From NCBI GenBank assembly GCA_040388785.1, contig JAZKBD010000019.1, positions 32,713 through 96,712 of the forward strand: DNA of 64,000 bases. Direction: 5' to 3'. Position 1 is the stretch's first letter, and every line of letters begins with the position of its first letter. Under the pieces are notes generated by a model that saw only the letters and a program-made list of their open reading frames with translations, ran no database searches and had not been told where the DNA came from. The DNA comes from 66-474 sp040388785. GTDB lineage: Bacteria > Pseudomonadota > Gammaproteobacteria > Xanthomonadales > Rhodanobacteraceae. Shown here piece after piece: positions 1-8,015 of the stretch. A program made the position numbers and the translations under genes.

Positions 1-1
1 G

Positions 2-120
2 CTGCAAAGGGTGAAGCCGGCGGCTGCGCCGCCTGCAAAGGGTGAGCGAGCGCGTACTCTTGGCGGCTGTTCCTCTTTACCATTTACAGCGAACGCAGTG
101 AGCGGCTTTACTCTTTGCAG
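2..120. repeat. Inverted repeat upstream of the M48 gene
   Basis: Bases 2-18 (CTGCAAAGGGTGAAGCC) are nearly the reverse complement of bases 104-120. A second direct copy of CTGCAAAGGGTGA starts at 30, and a weaker inverted copy lies at 76-89. The 3' arm ends about 25 bases before the M48 start codon. It looks like a REP-type intergenic element. No promoter could be picked out inside it. Confidence 0.5.
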
Positions 121-144
121 CGAGCGTAGCGAGCGACCCAATCC

Positions 145-2124
145 ATGGACTTCTTCGCCCAACAAGCCAAGGTCCGGCGCTCCAGCCGCACGCTGATGTG
201 GCTGTTCGCGCTGGCGGTGTTCGCGATCGTGGTCGCGGTCGACCTGGTATGCGCGTTCTTCCTGGTGGGCTTCCGGCCCGGAGCGCTGATCGGTATCACG
301 ATTGCCGTGGTGGTGGTGATCGGCTTGTGTTCGGCCTACCGCGTGGCGAGTCTTTCGGGTGGCGGCGCCGCGGTCGCGCGCGAGATGAATGCCGTGGAGG
401 TTCCCGCCGACACCACCCATCCGCAATGGCAGCGCCTGCGCAACGTGATCGAGGAGATTGCGATCGCTTCGGGCGTGCCGGTGCCCGGCATCCACGTGAT
501 GCAGGACGAAGCGGGTATCAACGCGTTCGCGGCGGGCTACACGCCGGCCGACGCCGCGGTGTGCGTCACCCAGGGCTGCCTCGACAAGTTGAACCGCGAC
601 GAATTGCAGGGCGTGATCGCGCACGAATTCAGCCACGTGTTGAACGGCGACATGCGCCTCAACATCCGCCTGATGGGCTTGCTGTTCGGGATCATGGCGA
701 TCTGGGTGGTCGGGCGCTTCCTGATGTGGGGCGGCTATTTCGGCCTCGGCGACGACAACGGCGGCGGACGGCGGCGCGGCGGCAGCAGCGGCCAGGTTGC
801 GCTGGCCGGCATCGCATTGCTGGCGATCGGCGCGATCGGCGTGTTTTTCGGGCGCCTGATCCAGGCGGCGGTGTCGCGTTCGCGCGAATCGCTGGCCGAC
901 GCCTCGGCGGTGCAGTTCACGCGGCAGACGTCCGGCATCGCCGGCGCGCTGAAGAAGATCGCGGTGTTCGAAGAAGGTTCGGCGTTGCAGGCGCCGCGCA
1001 AGGACGAGGTGCGCCACATGCTGTTCGGCGACGCCGAAGCGAGTTCGTGGTTCGCGACGCACCCGCCCATCATTGAACGCATCAAGGCGCTGGAGCCCGG
1101 TTTCAAACCCGAGGAACTCGACGCCTACGTCAAGCAATGGCTCGCGGCCGGCAACGATCCCGACAACATCGAATTGCGCGCCACCCAGCATCCGTGGGAA
1201 AAGGCCGTGCACGATTTTGCGCGCATGGACGGCGATGAAGACATCCGCACGTCGCCGGCCGGCGCGCGGCCGATCGGTGGCGTCGTGCCGATGCGCGGCG
1301 CGGAAATGGCCATCACCGCCGCCGGTGTCGCTGCGCAGGTCGCGTCGCCCCGCACCGACGATTACCGGGCCGCGAACGACCTGCACGCGCAGATCCCCGC
1401 CGCACTGGCCGCGGCTGCGCGCGATCCGCGCGGTGCATTCGCGACGGTGTTCGCATTGGCGATTTCCGAACATCCCGACCTGCAGGCGCAACAGGTACAA
1501 ACGGTCACGCAGGCATTCGATGCCGCGCTGGGCGATGCCGTGCAGAGCTTGGCGTCACGCATGCAGGATCTGCATCCGATGCTGCGCCTGCCGCTGGCGC
1601 AACTCGCGTTTCCCATGCTGAAGCGGCGGCCGCGCCCGGAGCTCGATCGCTTCACCAAAACGCTCGATGGCCTGATCCATGCCGACGGCCGCGTGGATCT
1701 CGACGAATATTGCCTCGCGAAACTGGTGCAGGCGCAGGTGGTCGCGGCGCTGGACCCTGCCGCCGGCTTCAAGGCGGGCACTTTGAAGCTCACCGATGCA
1801 CAGGATGAACTGCGCGACCTCACCGCGCTGCTCGCGCATTTCGGCAACGACGATGAGGCAACCGCGCAACGTGCCTTCCAGGCCGCGATGCAAGATGCGT
1901 TGCCCGGCGCTTCGATCCTGTATGCGTTGCCGGAAGATTGGCAGGCGGCGCTGGATCGCGCGCTGGCGACGCTTGCGCGCCTCGCGCCTGAAGGCAAACA
2001 GCTGACCGTGCGCGCATTGACCCGCGCGATCGCGGCGGACGGCAAGGTCACGGTGGCGGAAGCGGAAATGCTGCGCGTAGCGTGCGCAGTGCTCGGCTGT
2101 CCGCTTCCGCCGTTGCTTGCGTAA
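145..2124 (+). CDS. M48 family membrane metalloprotease with C-terminal TerB-like repeats
   Basis: A 659-residue zinc endopeptidase of the Ste24/HtpX type (M48), expected in the inner membrane. Seen: two N-terminal membrane segments (about residues 18-40 and 46-66), the catalytic HEFSH motif at 160-164 with the third ligand likely Glu248 (ESLAD), and further hydrophobic stretches at about 173-200 and 217-240. HtpX itself is about 290 residues; here the extra C-terminal half contains two ADG-containing helical segments (LIHADGRVDLDE and AIAADGKVTVAE) that look like TerB-type repeats. Family members of this size often sit downstream of lemA, which would be off the left edge. Role inferred: membrane protein quality control or maturation of an envelope protein. 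Start ATG 145 is the only good one; no clear Shine-Dalgarno. Confidence 0.9.
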   Translation: MDFFAQQAKVRRSSRTLMWLFALAVFAIVVAVDLVCAFFLVGFRPGALIGITIAVVVVIGLCSAYRVASLSGGGAAVAREMNAVEVPADTTHPQWQRLRNVIEEIAIASGVPVPGIHVMQDEAGINAFAAGYTPADAAVCVTQGCLDKLNRDELQGVIAHEFSHVLNGDMRLNIRLMGLLFGIMAIWVVGRFLMWGGYFGLGDDNGGGRRRGGSSGQVALAGIALLAIGAIGVFFGRLIQAAVSRSRESLADASAVQFTRQTSGIAGALKKIAVFEEGSALQAPRKDEVRHMLFGDAEASSWFATHPPIIERIKALEPGFKPEELDAYVKQWLAAGNDPDNIELRATQHPWEKAVHDFARMDGDEDIRTSPAGARPIGGVVPMRGAEMAITAAGVAAQVASPRTDDYRAANDLHAQIPAALAAAARDPRGAFATVFALAISEHPDLQAQQVQTVTQAFDAALGDAVQSLASRMQDLHPMLRLPLAQLAFPMLKRRPRPELDRFTKTLDGLIHADGRVDLDEYCLAKLVQAQVVAALDPAAGFKAGTLKLTDAQDELRDLTALLAHFGNDDEATAQRAFQAAMQDALPGASILYALPEDWQAALDRALATLARLAPEGKQLTVRALTRAIAADGKVTVAEAEMLRVACAVLGCPLPPLLA

Positions 2125-2127
2125 CTC

Positions 2128-2329
2128 GTGCGATCGTCCCTGATCGCTGCGGCGCTGGATAAATCAGCGAACTGGAATGTCCCGCGGTCATGAACATCAG
2201 AACGGGCTTCCTGCCCTGACTTCCCGAGATGTTGTGCGATCGTCCCTGATCGCTGCATCGCTGGATGTGTCAGTGAACTGGAGTGTGCAGCAATCATGAA
2301 TACCAGAACGGGCTTCCTGCCCTGACTTC
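2128..2329 (+). repeat. Tandem pair of a 96-bp intergenic repeat (copies A and B)
   Basis: Copy A spans 2128-2223 and copy B 2234-2329, 96 bp each with a 10-bp spacer. Both begin GTGCGATCGTCCCTGATCGC and end AACGGGCTTCCTGCCCTGAC plus TTC. The two ends each contain a small hairpin (CGATC...GATCG and GGGC...GCCC). Further, more diverged inverted copies occur at 4299-4393 and 50645-50740, so this is an interspersed family and not a local duplication only. Confidence 0.8.
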
Positions 2330-2348
2330 TCACAACAGCCGCTTTGAA

Positions 2349-3502
2349 TTGTCAGCTGAGGCAGGCCGGGTCGGGGTCGCGGCGCTGGCGTTTTTCTTCC
2401 TGCTCGCCGCCTATTACGTGATCCGTCCGGTGCGTGACCAGTTGGCCGGCGCCACCGGTTCGGTCGCGCTGCCGTGGTTCTATGCCGGCACCTTCGTCGC
2501 GATGCTCATCGTCGCGCCAGCGTTCGGCTGGCTTTCGGCACGGCTGCCGCGCCGCCGGTTACTGGGCTGGAGCTACGGTTTTTTCATTGTGTGCCTCATC
2601 GCATTCGTGCCGCTGTTCGCGCAGCAGGCCCGGATCGGTGCGCGCGCGCTGGGCATCGGCTTCTTCATCTGGGTCAGCGTGTTCAACCTGTTCGTGGTGT
2701 CGCTGTTCTGGAGCCTGATGGCGGACCTGTTCGACGGCGAACGCGCGCGCCGCGTATTCCCGCTGATCGCGCTGGGTGGCGCGTTCGGCGCCCTGGCGGG
2801 TCCGGCGTTGACTTCATTGCTGGTGGAACGGATCGGCGTGGCGCCGTTGCTGGCCGTATCGGCGATATTGCTGGTGATGACGCTCGGCCTGATGCTGTAC
2901 CTGTCGGCGGCGAACCCCGGGACGCGTGCCGAGTCCGCGCCGCTCGGCGGCTCGATGCTGGCAGGCTTGCGCGCGACGTTCGCCGATCCATTCCTGCGCC
3001 TGATGGCGCTGCTGATGTTGTGCTCGGACGGCGTCGGCACGCTCGCGTACGCGCTGGTCGCCGATTACACCAAGGCGCATTTCATCGATGCCACCGCGCG
3101 CACGGCGTTCTATGGGCACATCGATCTGGCGGTGAACATCCTGCAGATGGCGTTGCAGGTCGGACTGACGCGCTGGATGCTGCCACGCTTCGGCATCGTC
3201 TCGGGGCTGGTGCTGCCGGCGATGGTGAACGTTGCGGTGCTGGTGGCGGTGGCGCTGTTCGGGGCCGCGCAGTTCGGCGTCGCCGGCATCACGATCGCGC
3301 TGATCCCGCTGACGCTGGTCGTCACGCGCAGCTTCGCGTATGGCGTCACCAAGCCGGCCTCGGACGCGCTGTACACGCGGGCCGCGCGCGAAATCCGTTA
3401 CAAGGGCAAGAACTTCGTCGAGACCGCGGTGTGGCGCTTCGGCGATGTCGCGGTGGCGAGCGGGCTGGACGCGCTGCGCGTGCTGGGCGCTTCACTTGGA
3501 GC
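2349..3502 (+). CDS. NTP/NDP exchange transporter-like MFS protein, truncated by gap
   Basis: A polytopic inner-membrane protein resembling the bacterial ADP/ATP (NTP/NDP) exchange transporter branch of the major facilitator superfamily. Seen: the segment AYYVIRPVRDQL just before a hydrophobic stretch, then FWSLMADLFDGERARR and PLIALGGAFGALAGP, which match that branch, and about ten membrane segments. The frame runs off into the 10-N gap at 3503, so the C-terminus is missing. The start is uncertain: TTG 2349 leaves a normal short N-terminus, while an in-frame GTG at 2283 would lie inside repeat copy B. Similar proteins occur in free-living bacteria, where nucleotide transport is not proven; substrate unknown. 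Confidence 0.7.
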
Positions 3503-3512
3503 NNNNNNNNNN
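3503..3512. other. Scaffold gap (10 N)
   Basis: Ten N bases. The plus-strand transporter runs into it from the left, and on the right a minus-strand open frame ends against it, so the real gap may be larger than ten bases. Confidence 0.95.
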
Positions 3513-3610
3513 GGAAATTGCATCAGCAAGCGCATGCCGGCGAGCACGTCCGGATGCACGCGGTCCTCTGTGCGCACAATGACGTGCGTGACCTGATACC
3601 GCGCGAGCAT
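3513..3610 (-). CDS. Partial open frame running into the gap
   Basis: After the acpH stop at 3689 the same minus frame stays open to the gap. From ATG 3610 it encodes a hydrophilic start followed by RYQVTHVIVRTEDRVHPDVL. This looks like protein (a beta strand with flanking charged residues) but only 32 residues are visible and no family is recognised. It could be the 5' end of a gene continuing into the gap or an accidental frame. Confidence 0.25.
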
Positions 3611-3688
3611 TTCCGCCGCGGCGGCTGGACTGGCGGGCGTATTCGGCTGGCGCGCCGTCGTCGCCAGCCGCGCGGCGAAAGACGTCGG

Positions 3689-4285
3689 CTAGGCCAGCAG
3701 CGCGCGGCGCAGATCGCGCGCGCACACCACGAGCTCCGGAAGGAACGCATCGAAGCTGCGCTGCAGTGCTTCCGCGCGTTCGAGCAGCGCGGGCAACGCC
3801 TCGCCGATCGGCGACGGACGCGACAGCCGCAGCGCCAGCGCATGGAAGACGGAATCGAGGGTGGCCTCGTCGCCGTACGCCGCCGGCAGATCGTGCGCGT
3901 GCATCCACGCCAGAAAAGCACGCAGCGATTCCGGCAATTCCGCCGCGTGCGCATCCAGCAGCGCCAGCCAGCGCCGCGAAAACCTCGGCAACGATTCTTC
4001 CGCGCAAAAGCGATGCCACCCACGCACCAGCAAGTGATCGAACCACACGTCCAGTGCGATGCCCGCATAGCGGCGCAACGGCGGCTCGAACAGGTTGCGT
4101 GCGATCACCACCTGGGGATGCGCGTCGGTGTAGCCGTCGATCGCGCGGTGGAAACGCAGGCCGGCCTGGCGTGCGGGAGACCAGGCCGGACTCGGCCGGC
4201 CGCGCACGAAATCACCCTGCGCGCTGCCCAGCGCGAACTCGACACCACCGGCGTCGGCGAGCAGGGCATGGGCGAGGTGGTTCAT
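3689..4285 (-). CDS. acpH: ACP phosphodiesterase (DUF479 family)
   Basis: 198 residues, the family length (E. coli AcpH is 193). The enzyme hydrolyses holo-acyl carrier protein to apo-ACP and 4'-phosphopantetheine in the cytoplasm. Seen: the N-terminal MNHLAHALLA motif, GDFVRGR, the conserved FHRAIDGYTDAHP segment and FDHLLVRGWHRF, which give the HD-like His/Asp set of this family. Start ATG at 4285 is fixed by the conserved N-terminus. It stands alone, convergent with the transporter fragment on its left and divergent from the hydrolase at 4415. Confidence 0.88.
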   Translation of the reverse strand: MNHLAHALLADAGGVEFALGSAQGDFVRGRPSPAWSPARQAGLRFHRAIDGYTDAHPQVVIARNLFEPPLRRYAGIALDVWFDHLLVRGWHRFCAEESLPRFSRRWLALLDAHAAELPESLRAFLAWMHAHDLPAAYGDEATLDSVFHALALRLSRPSPIGEALPALLERAEALQRSFDAFLPELVVCARDLRRALLA

Positions 4286-4298
4286 GGGTTTTCTTGAA

Positions 4299-4393
4299 AA
4301 GTCGGGGCAAGCAAGCCCGTTCTGGTGTTCATGACGACGGAGCACTCCGAGTTGCCATGGCACTCCGGCGAGGCTGCGATCAGGATGATCGCA
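4299..4393 (-). repeat. Inverted copy C of the 96-bp repeat
   Basis: Read on the minus strand this stretch begins TGCGATCATCCTGATCGC and ends ACCAGAACGGGC...CCCCGAC, matching copies A and B at both ends but diverged in the middle. It fills most of the space between the divergent acpH and hydrolase starts, so any promoter there must overlap it. Confidence 0.65.
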
Positions 4394-4414
4394 AAGATCA
4401 ATTATCATCCACCC

Positions 4415-5095
4415 ATGAGCGACGCCTTGCCGCCGGCCCCGGCCGGCTTCCCAGACGCCCCCGCCACGTTCGCGTTGCCCGGTCCTGCCGGTACGCTGGA
4501 AGTGGCGACCGCGGTGCCGGAACCGGACCAGGCGCGCGCCGGCACGGTCGTGATCTGCCATCCCAATCCGCAGCAGGGCGGCACGATGCGCAACAAGGTC
4601 GTCACGATGCTGGAGCGCGCGTTCCGCGAATCGGGCCTCGCCACCGTGCGCTTCAATTTCCGCGGCGTCGGCGCATCCATCGGCGCGTTCGACAACGGCG
4701 ACGGCGAAAGCGGCGACCTGGTTGCCGTGGCGCAATGGGTCCGCCAGGCACGGCCGGGTAACGCGTTGTGGCTGGCCGGGTTTTCGTTCGGCAGCTACGT
4801 CGCGTTGCGTTCCGCGCGTTCGCTCGCTGCGGATGCGCTCGTCACCGTTGCACCGCCGGTCGGACGTTACGAATTCGCCGAGCTGGCGATGCCGAACTGT
4901 CCGTGGCTGGTGGTGCAGGGCGAAGACGATGAAGTGGTGGATCCGCAGGGCGTGTTCGACTGGATCGAAACGCTGGACCCGCCACCGACGCTGATCCGCA
5001 TGCCAGAAACCGGACACTTCTTCCATCGACGCCTGATGGATTTGCGCGGCGCGGTGAAGAATGCGATTCGCGCCTGGCTTCCGCCGCCGCGATGA
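4415..5095 (+). CDS. Alpha/beta hydrolase (COG2945-like)
   Basis: 226 residues of a small cytosolic alpha/beta hydrolase. Seen: the HPNPQQGGTMRNKVV segment, RFNFRGVGAS, the nucleophile elbow GFSFGS (Ser), QGEDDEVVDP carrying the likely Asp, and a C-terminal ETGHFFH with the His. These define the dienelactone-hydrolase-like family whose natural substrates are unknown. An upstream in-frame ATG at 4325 would extend into repeat copy C, so ATG 4415, from which the conserved region follows naturally, was chosen. A CT-rich hairpin follows the stop. Confidence 0.8.
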   Translation: MSDALPPAPAGFPDAPATFALPGPAGTLEVATAVPEPDQARAGTVVICHPNPQQGGTMRNKVVTMLERAFRESGLATVRFNFRGVGASIGAFDNGDGESGDLVAVAQWVRQARPGNALWLAGFSFGSYVALRSARSLAADALVTVAPPVGRYEFAELAMPNCPWLVVQGEDDEVVDPQGVFDWIETLDPPPTLIRMPETGHFFHRRLMDLRGAVKNAIRAWLPPPR

Positions 5096-5132
5096 TGTTC
5101 GTGGATCATTGGAATCGGCCCGCTCACCCCAA

Positions 5133-5169
5133 CCCTCTCCCCCAACGGTGAAGCCGTTGGGGGAGAGGG
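5133..5169 (+). repeat. CT-rich hairpin repeat carrying the zapE ribosome-binding site
   Basis: A perfect 16-bp inverted repeat, arms 5133-5148 (CCCTCTCCCCCAACGG) and 5154-5169, loop 5 bases. It belongs to the CCCTCTCCC intergenic repeats common in xanthomonads. The 3' arm (GGGGGAGAGGG) is followed 11 bases later by the GTG start of zapE and is the only purine-rich Shine-Dalgarno-like sequence there, so the hairpin may mask translation initiation. Confidence 0.75.
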
Positions 5170-5180
5170 AGCATTCAGCG

Positions 5181-6272
5181 GTGACCGCGCGTTATGCGCG
5201 CGGCGTTGCAGAAGGCCGCTGGCGGGACGATCCCGCGCAGCGCACCGCGCTCGCAGCCTTCGATCGCCTGCACGAAGCGCTGCTGGCGCCGCCGCCGGGT
5301 GTGTTCGCGCGGTTGCGCGCGCACTTCGGTGGAGGCCCGCAAGCGCTGCGGGGTTTGTACCTCTGGGGCGCGGTCGGCCGGGGCAAGACGATGCTGATGG
5401 ACCAGTTCGCGGCGTCGCTGCCACCGGGTATCGCGCTGCGCGTGCATTTCCATCGCTTCATGCTCGACGTGCACGCGCAGTTGCGCGCACTCGGCGAGCA
5501 GCGCGATCCGCTGCCGCGCGTCGCGGCCGGCATCGCCGCGCGCGCGCGGGTGCTGTGCCTCGACGAGTTCATGGTCACCGACATCGGCGATGCGATGATT
5601 CTCGACGGCCTGCTGCGCGCGCTGATGGGACGCGGCGTCACGCTGGTCACCACCTCGAACACCCCGCCGCGCGATCTCTACAGGAGTGGCTTGCAGCGCG
5701 AACGCTTCCTGCCCGCGATCGCGTTGCTCGAGCAGCACTGCGAGGTGCTGGAAATCGCATCGTCGCGGGATTGGCGCCTGCGCGCGCTCACCCGCGCGCC
5801 GGTTTACCTGACGCCCGACGATGCGCGTGCGGAGGCGGCGCTGGCGCGACTGTTCACGGAACTGGCACAAGGCACGGTCGAGGAAAATGCCGAGCTCATG
5901 ATCAACGACCGCAGTTTTCACGCGCGCCGCGTATGCGCGCAGGCCGCGTGGTTCGACTTCACCGCGTTGTGCGAGGGGCCGTACGGTTCCGCGGATTACA
6001 TCGAGCTGGCGCGGAGCTATCCCGCGATCCTCGTTTCCGGCTTGCCGCAGTTCACCCCGTTCAACGAAGATGCCGCGCAACGTTTCGTGCACCTGATCGA
6101 CGAGGTCTACGACCGCCGCGTGAAACTGGCGGTGACCGCCCAGGTGCCAGTGGTCGAGCTTTACGACGGCACGCGCTTGCGCGGCGAGTTCGCACGCATC
6201 GAGAGCCGGCTGATCGAGATGCAGAGCAGGGAGTACCTTGCCGAAGCGCATCGCCTCGCAGCGCCCGGATGA
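5181..6272 (+). CDS. zapE: Cell division ATPase ZapE (AFG1-like)
   Basis: 363 residues of the AFG1/ZapE AAA+ family, which associates with FtsZ at the constricting septum. Seen: Walker A GAVGRGKT at about residues 63-70, Walker B VLCLDEF at about 124-130, the sensor segment TLVTTSNTPP, then RDLYRSGLQRERFLPAI characteristic of the family. Length is normal (E. coli 375). Start GTG 5181 is chosen because the frame upstream consists of the repeat hairpin, whose 3' arm supplies the ribosome-binding sequence. No acceptable ATG lies near. The 235-bp space after the gene holds only the efflux promoter. Confidence 0.92.
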   Translation: MTARYARGVAEGRWRDDPAQRTALAAFDRLHEALLAPPPGVFARLRAHFGGGPQALRGLYLWGAVGRGKTMLMDQFAASLPPGIALRVHFHRFMLDVHAQLRALGEQRDPLPRVAAGIAARARVLCLDEFMVTDIGDAMILDGLLRALMGRGVTLVTTSNTPPRDLYRSGLQRERFLPAIALLEQHCEVLEIASSRDWRLRALTRAPVYLTPDDARAEAALARLFTELAQGTVEENAELMINDRSFHARRVCAQAAWFDFTALCEGPYGSADYIELARSYPAILVSGLPQFTPFNEDAAQRFVHLIDEVYDRRVKLAVTAQVPVVELYDGTRLRGEFARIESRLIEMQSREYLAEAHRLAAPG

Positions 6273-6407
6273 ATTCCAGCGCGCGTGTCGAATCGCGCAC
6301 GCCCCGTTCGTCATGGAGGCATCATCGCAGCCATCAACGGGAGCACCGCCGTGACAACTGTCATCCGCGAAGCCGTGACGTCTTGCCCTTTCGACATCCA
6401 TGCAGTC

Positions 6408-6436
6408 CTTGCACAATGATCTTGCCGTAAATACAA
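6408..6436 (+). promoter_or_regulatory. Sigma70-type promoter of the RND efflux operon
   Basis: TTGCAC at 6408-6413 and TACAAT at 6431-6436 with exactly 17 bp between them. Transcription would start near 6443 and leave a 65-base leader before the outer-membrane-factor gene. The leader contains a partly repeated CAGTTCAGTTAAGCAGTT; no regulator gene adjoins the operon. Confidence 0.7.
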
Positions 6437-6507
6437 TACCGCGCAGTTCAGTTAAGCAGTTCGCCTTGCGGCGCCTTGCAGAACGCTTCAGACCGCTTCC
6501 CGCCTGA

Positions 6508-8013
6508 ATGACGCATCCCATGACTCCATTCAAGTCTGCCGCAAGGCGGGCCACGCTGACGATCGCAACCTTGGCTCTCGCCGGATGTGCAGTCGGCCCG
6601 AATTTCCGGGTTCCGGCCGCGCCCGCCGTCGATCGCTACACGGCCGCGCCCCTGCCGCAATCCACGGTCGCTGCCGCCACGGCCGGTGGCGACGCGCAGC
6701 GTTTCCTCGAAGGCGAAAACGTGCCGCAGCGCTGGTGGACCACGTTCGGCAACGCCGAGCTGGATCGCCGCGTGCAGCAGGCGTTCCGGCACAGCCCGTC
6801 GATCAACGCCGCGCAGGCCGCATTGCGCCAGGCCGAGGAAACCGCGCAAGCCGCGCGCGGCAGCCTGTTCCCGTCGCTGGATGCGAACGTCGGCGCCACC
6901 CGCGCCAAGCAACCTGCCGCGCAGACCGGCACCGGCAAGGCGCTCGGACCCTTCACGATCTACAACGCGGGCGTCAGCGTCGGCTACGTGTTCGACATCT
7001 TCGGCGGCGTGCGCCGCGGCATCGAAGCGCAGCAGGCGCAAGCCGACGTCAGCCGCGCGCAGCTCGACGCAACTTACCTGGCACTGGCGGCCAATGTCAT
7101 CACCGCTTCGCTGCAGGAAGCGTCCTTGCGCGAGCAGGTCAAGGCCACGCACGAGATCGTCGATTCGCTGAGGCAGGAACTCGACATCGCGCAGAAGCAG
7201 CAGGCGATCGGCGCGAAGTCGCTGTCCGACACGCTGGCGGTGCGCTCGCAGCTCGCCGCGACCGAAGCGACGTTGCCGTCGCTGGAGAAGCAGCTCTCGG
7301 CGACGCAGAACCAGCTTGCAACGTACCTCGGCGTGACGCCGGCGCAACTGCAATTGCAGCCGGTGACGCTGGCCGACGTCACGTTGCCCGCTGACATTCC
7401 GGTCAGCCTGCCGTCCACCGTGGTCGCGCAGCGCCCCGACATCCGCGCCGCCTCCGCACAATTGCACGCCGCGACCGCGCAGGTCGGCGTCGCGACCGCC
7501 GACATGCTGCCCAAGCTCAGCTTGAACGGCAGCCTGACCAGCCAGTCGCTTACCGAATCGGGCCTGCTCGCCGCGGGCAGCGGCGGCTGGTCGATCGGGC
7601 TCGGCTTGCTGCAGCCGCTGTTCCACGGAGGCCAGTTGCTGCACCAGAAACGCGCGGCCGAAGCGGGCATGGACGCCGCGCTGGCGGATTGGCAGCAGAC
7701 CGTACTGGTCGCGTTCCAGAACGTCGCCGATGCGCTGCAAGCGCTCGATTACGACGCGCAATCACTGAAGGCGCAAAACACCTCCGAACAGGATGCCGAA
7801 AAGCTGCTCTCGCTGACGCGCGAGCAGTACCGGGTCGGTGCGGTCGATTACCTGACCCTGCTGTCCGCGGAGCGCCAGTACCAGCAGGCCCGCATCGCCC
7901 AAATCTCCGCACGTGCCTCGCGCCTCGCCGACACCGCCGCGCTGTACGCGGCCCTCGGTGGTGGATGGCAGGACGCCCCGCAAATCTCCGAAGCCCACGC
8001 ATCGAAGCCTTGA
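6508..8013 (+). CDS. RND efflux outer membrane lipoprotein, NodT/OprM family
   Basis: 501 residues; the TolC-like outer membrane channel of a tripartite RND efflux system. Seen: signal peptide with lipobox LAGC (Cys27 from ATG 6508, Cys23 from ATG 6520), the VGPNFRVP start typical of NodT proteins, and two OEP repeats rich in coiled-coil Ala/Gln (about 85-280 and 300-485). First gene of a three-gene operon; the adaptor gene begins two bases after its stop. ATG 6520 is an equally good start. Confidence 0.9.
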   Translation: MTHPMTPFKSAARRATLTIATLALAGCAVGPNFRVPAAPAVDRYTAAPLPQSTVAAATAGGDAQRFLEGENVPQRWWTTFGNAELDRRVQQAFRHSPSINAAQAALRQAEETAQAARGSLFPSLDANVGATRAKQPAAQTGTGKALGPFTIYNAGVSVGYVFDIFGGVRRGIEAQQAQADVSRAQLDATYLALAANVITASLQEASLREQVKATHEIVDSLRQELDIAQKQQAIGAKSLSDTLAVRSQLAATEATLPSLEKQLSATQNQLATYLGVTPAQLQLQPVTLADVTLPADIPVSLPSTVVAQRPDIRAASAQLHAATAQVGVATADMLPKLSLNGSLTSQSLTESGLLAAGSGGWSIGLGLLQPLFHGGQLLHQKRAAEAGMDAALADWQQTVLVAFQNVADALQALDYDAQSLKAQNTSEQDAEKLLSLTREQYRVGAVDYLTLLSAERQYQQARIAQISARASRLADTAALYAALGGGWQDAPQISEAHASKP

Positions 8014-8015
8014 CC

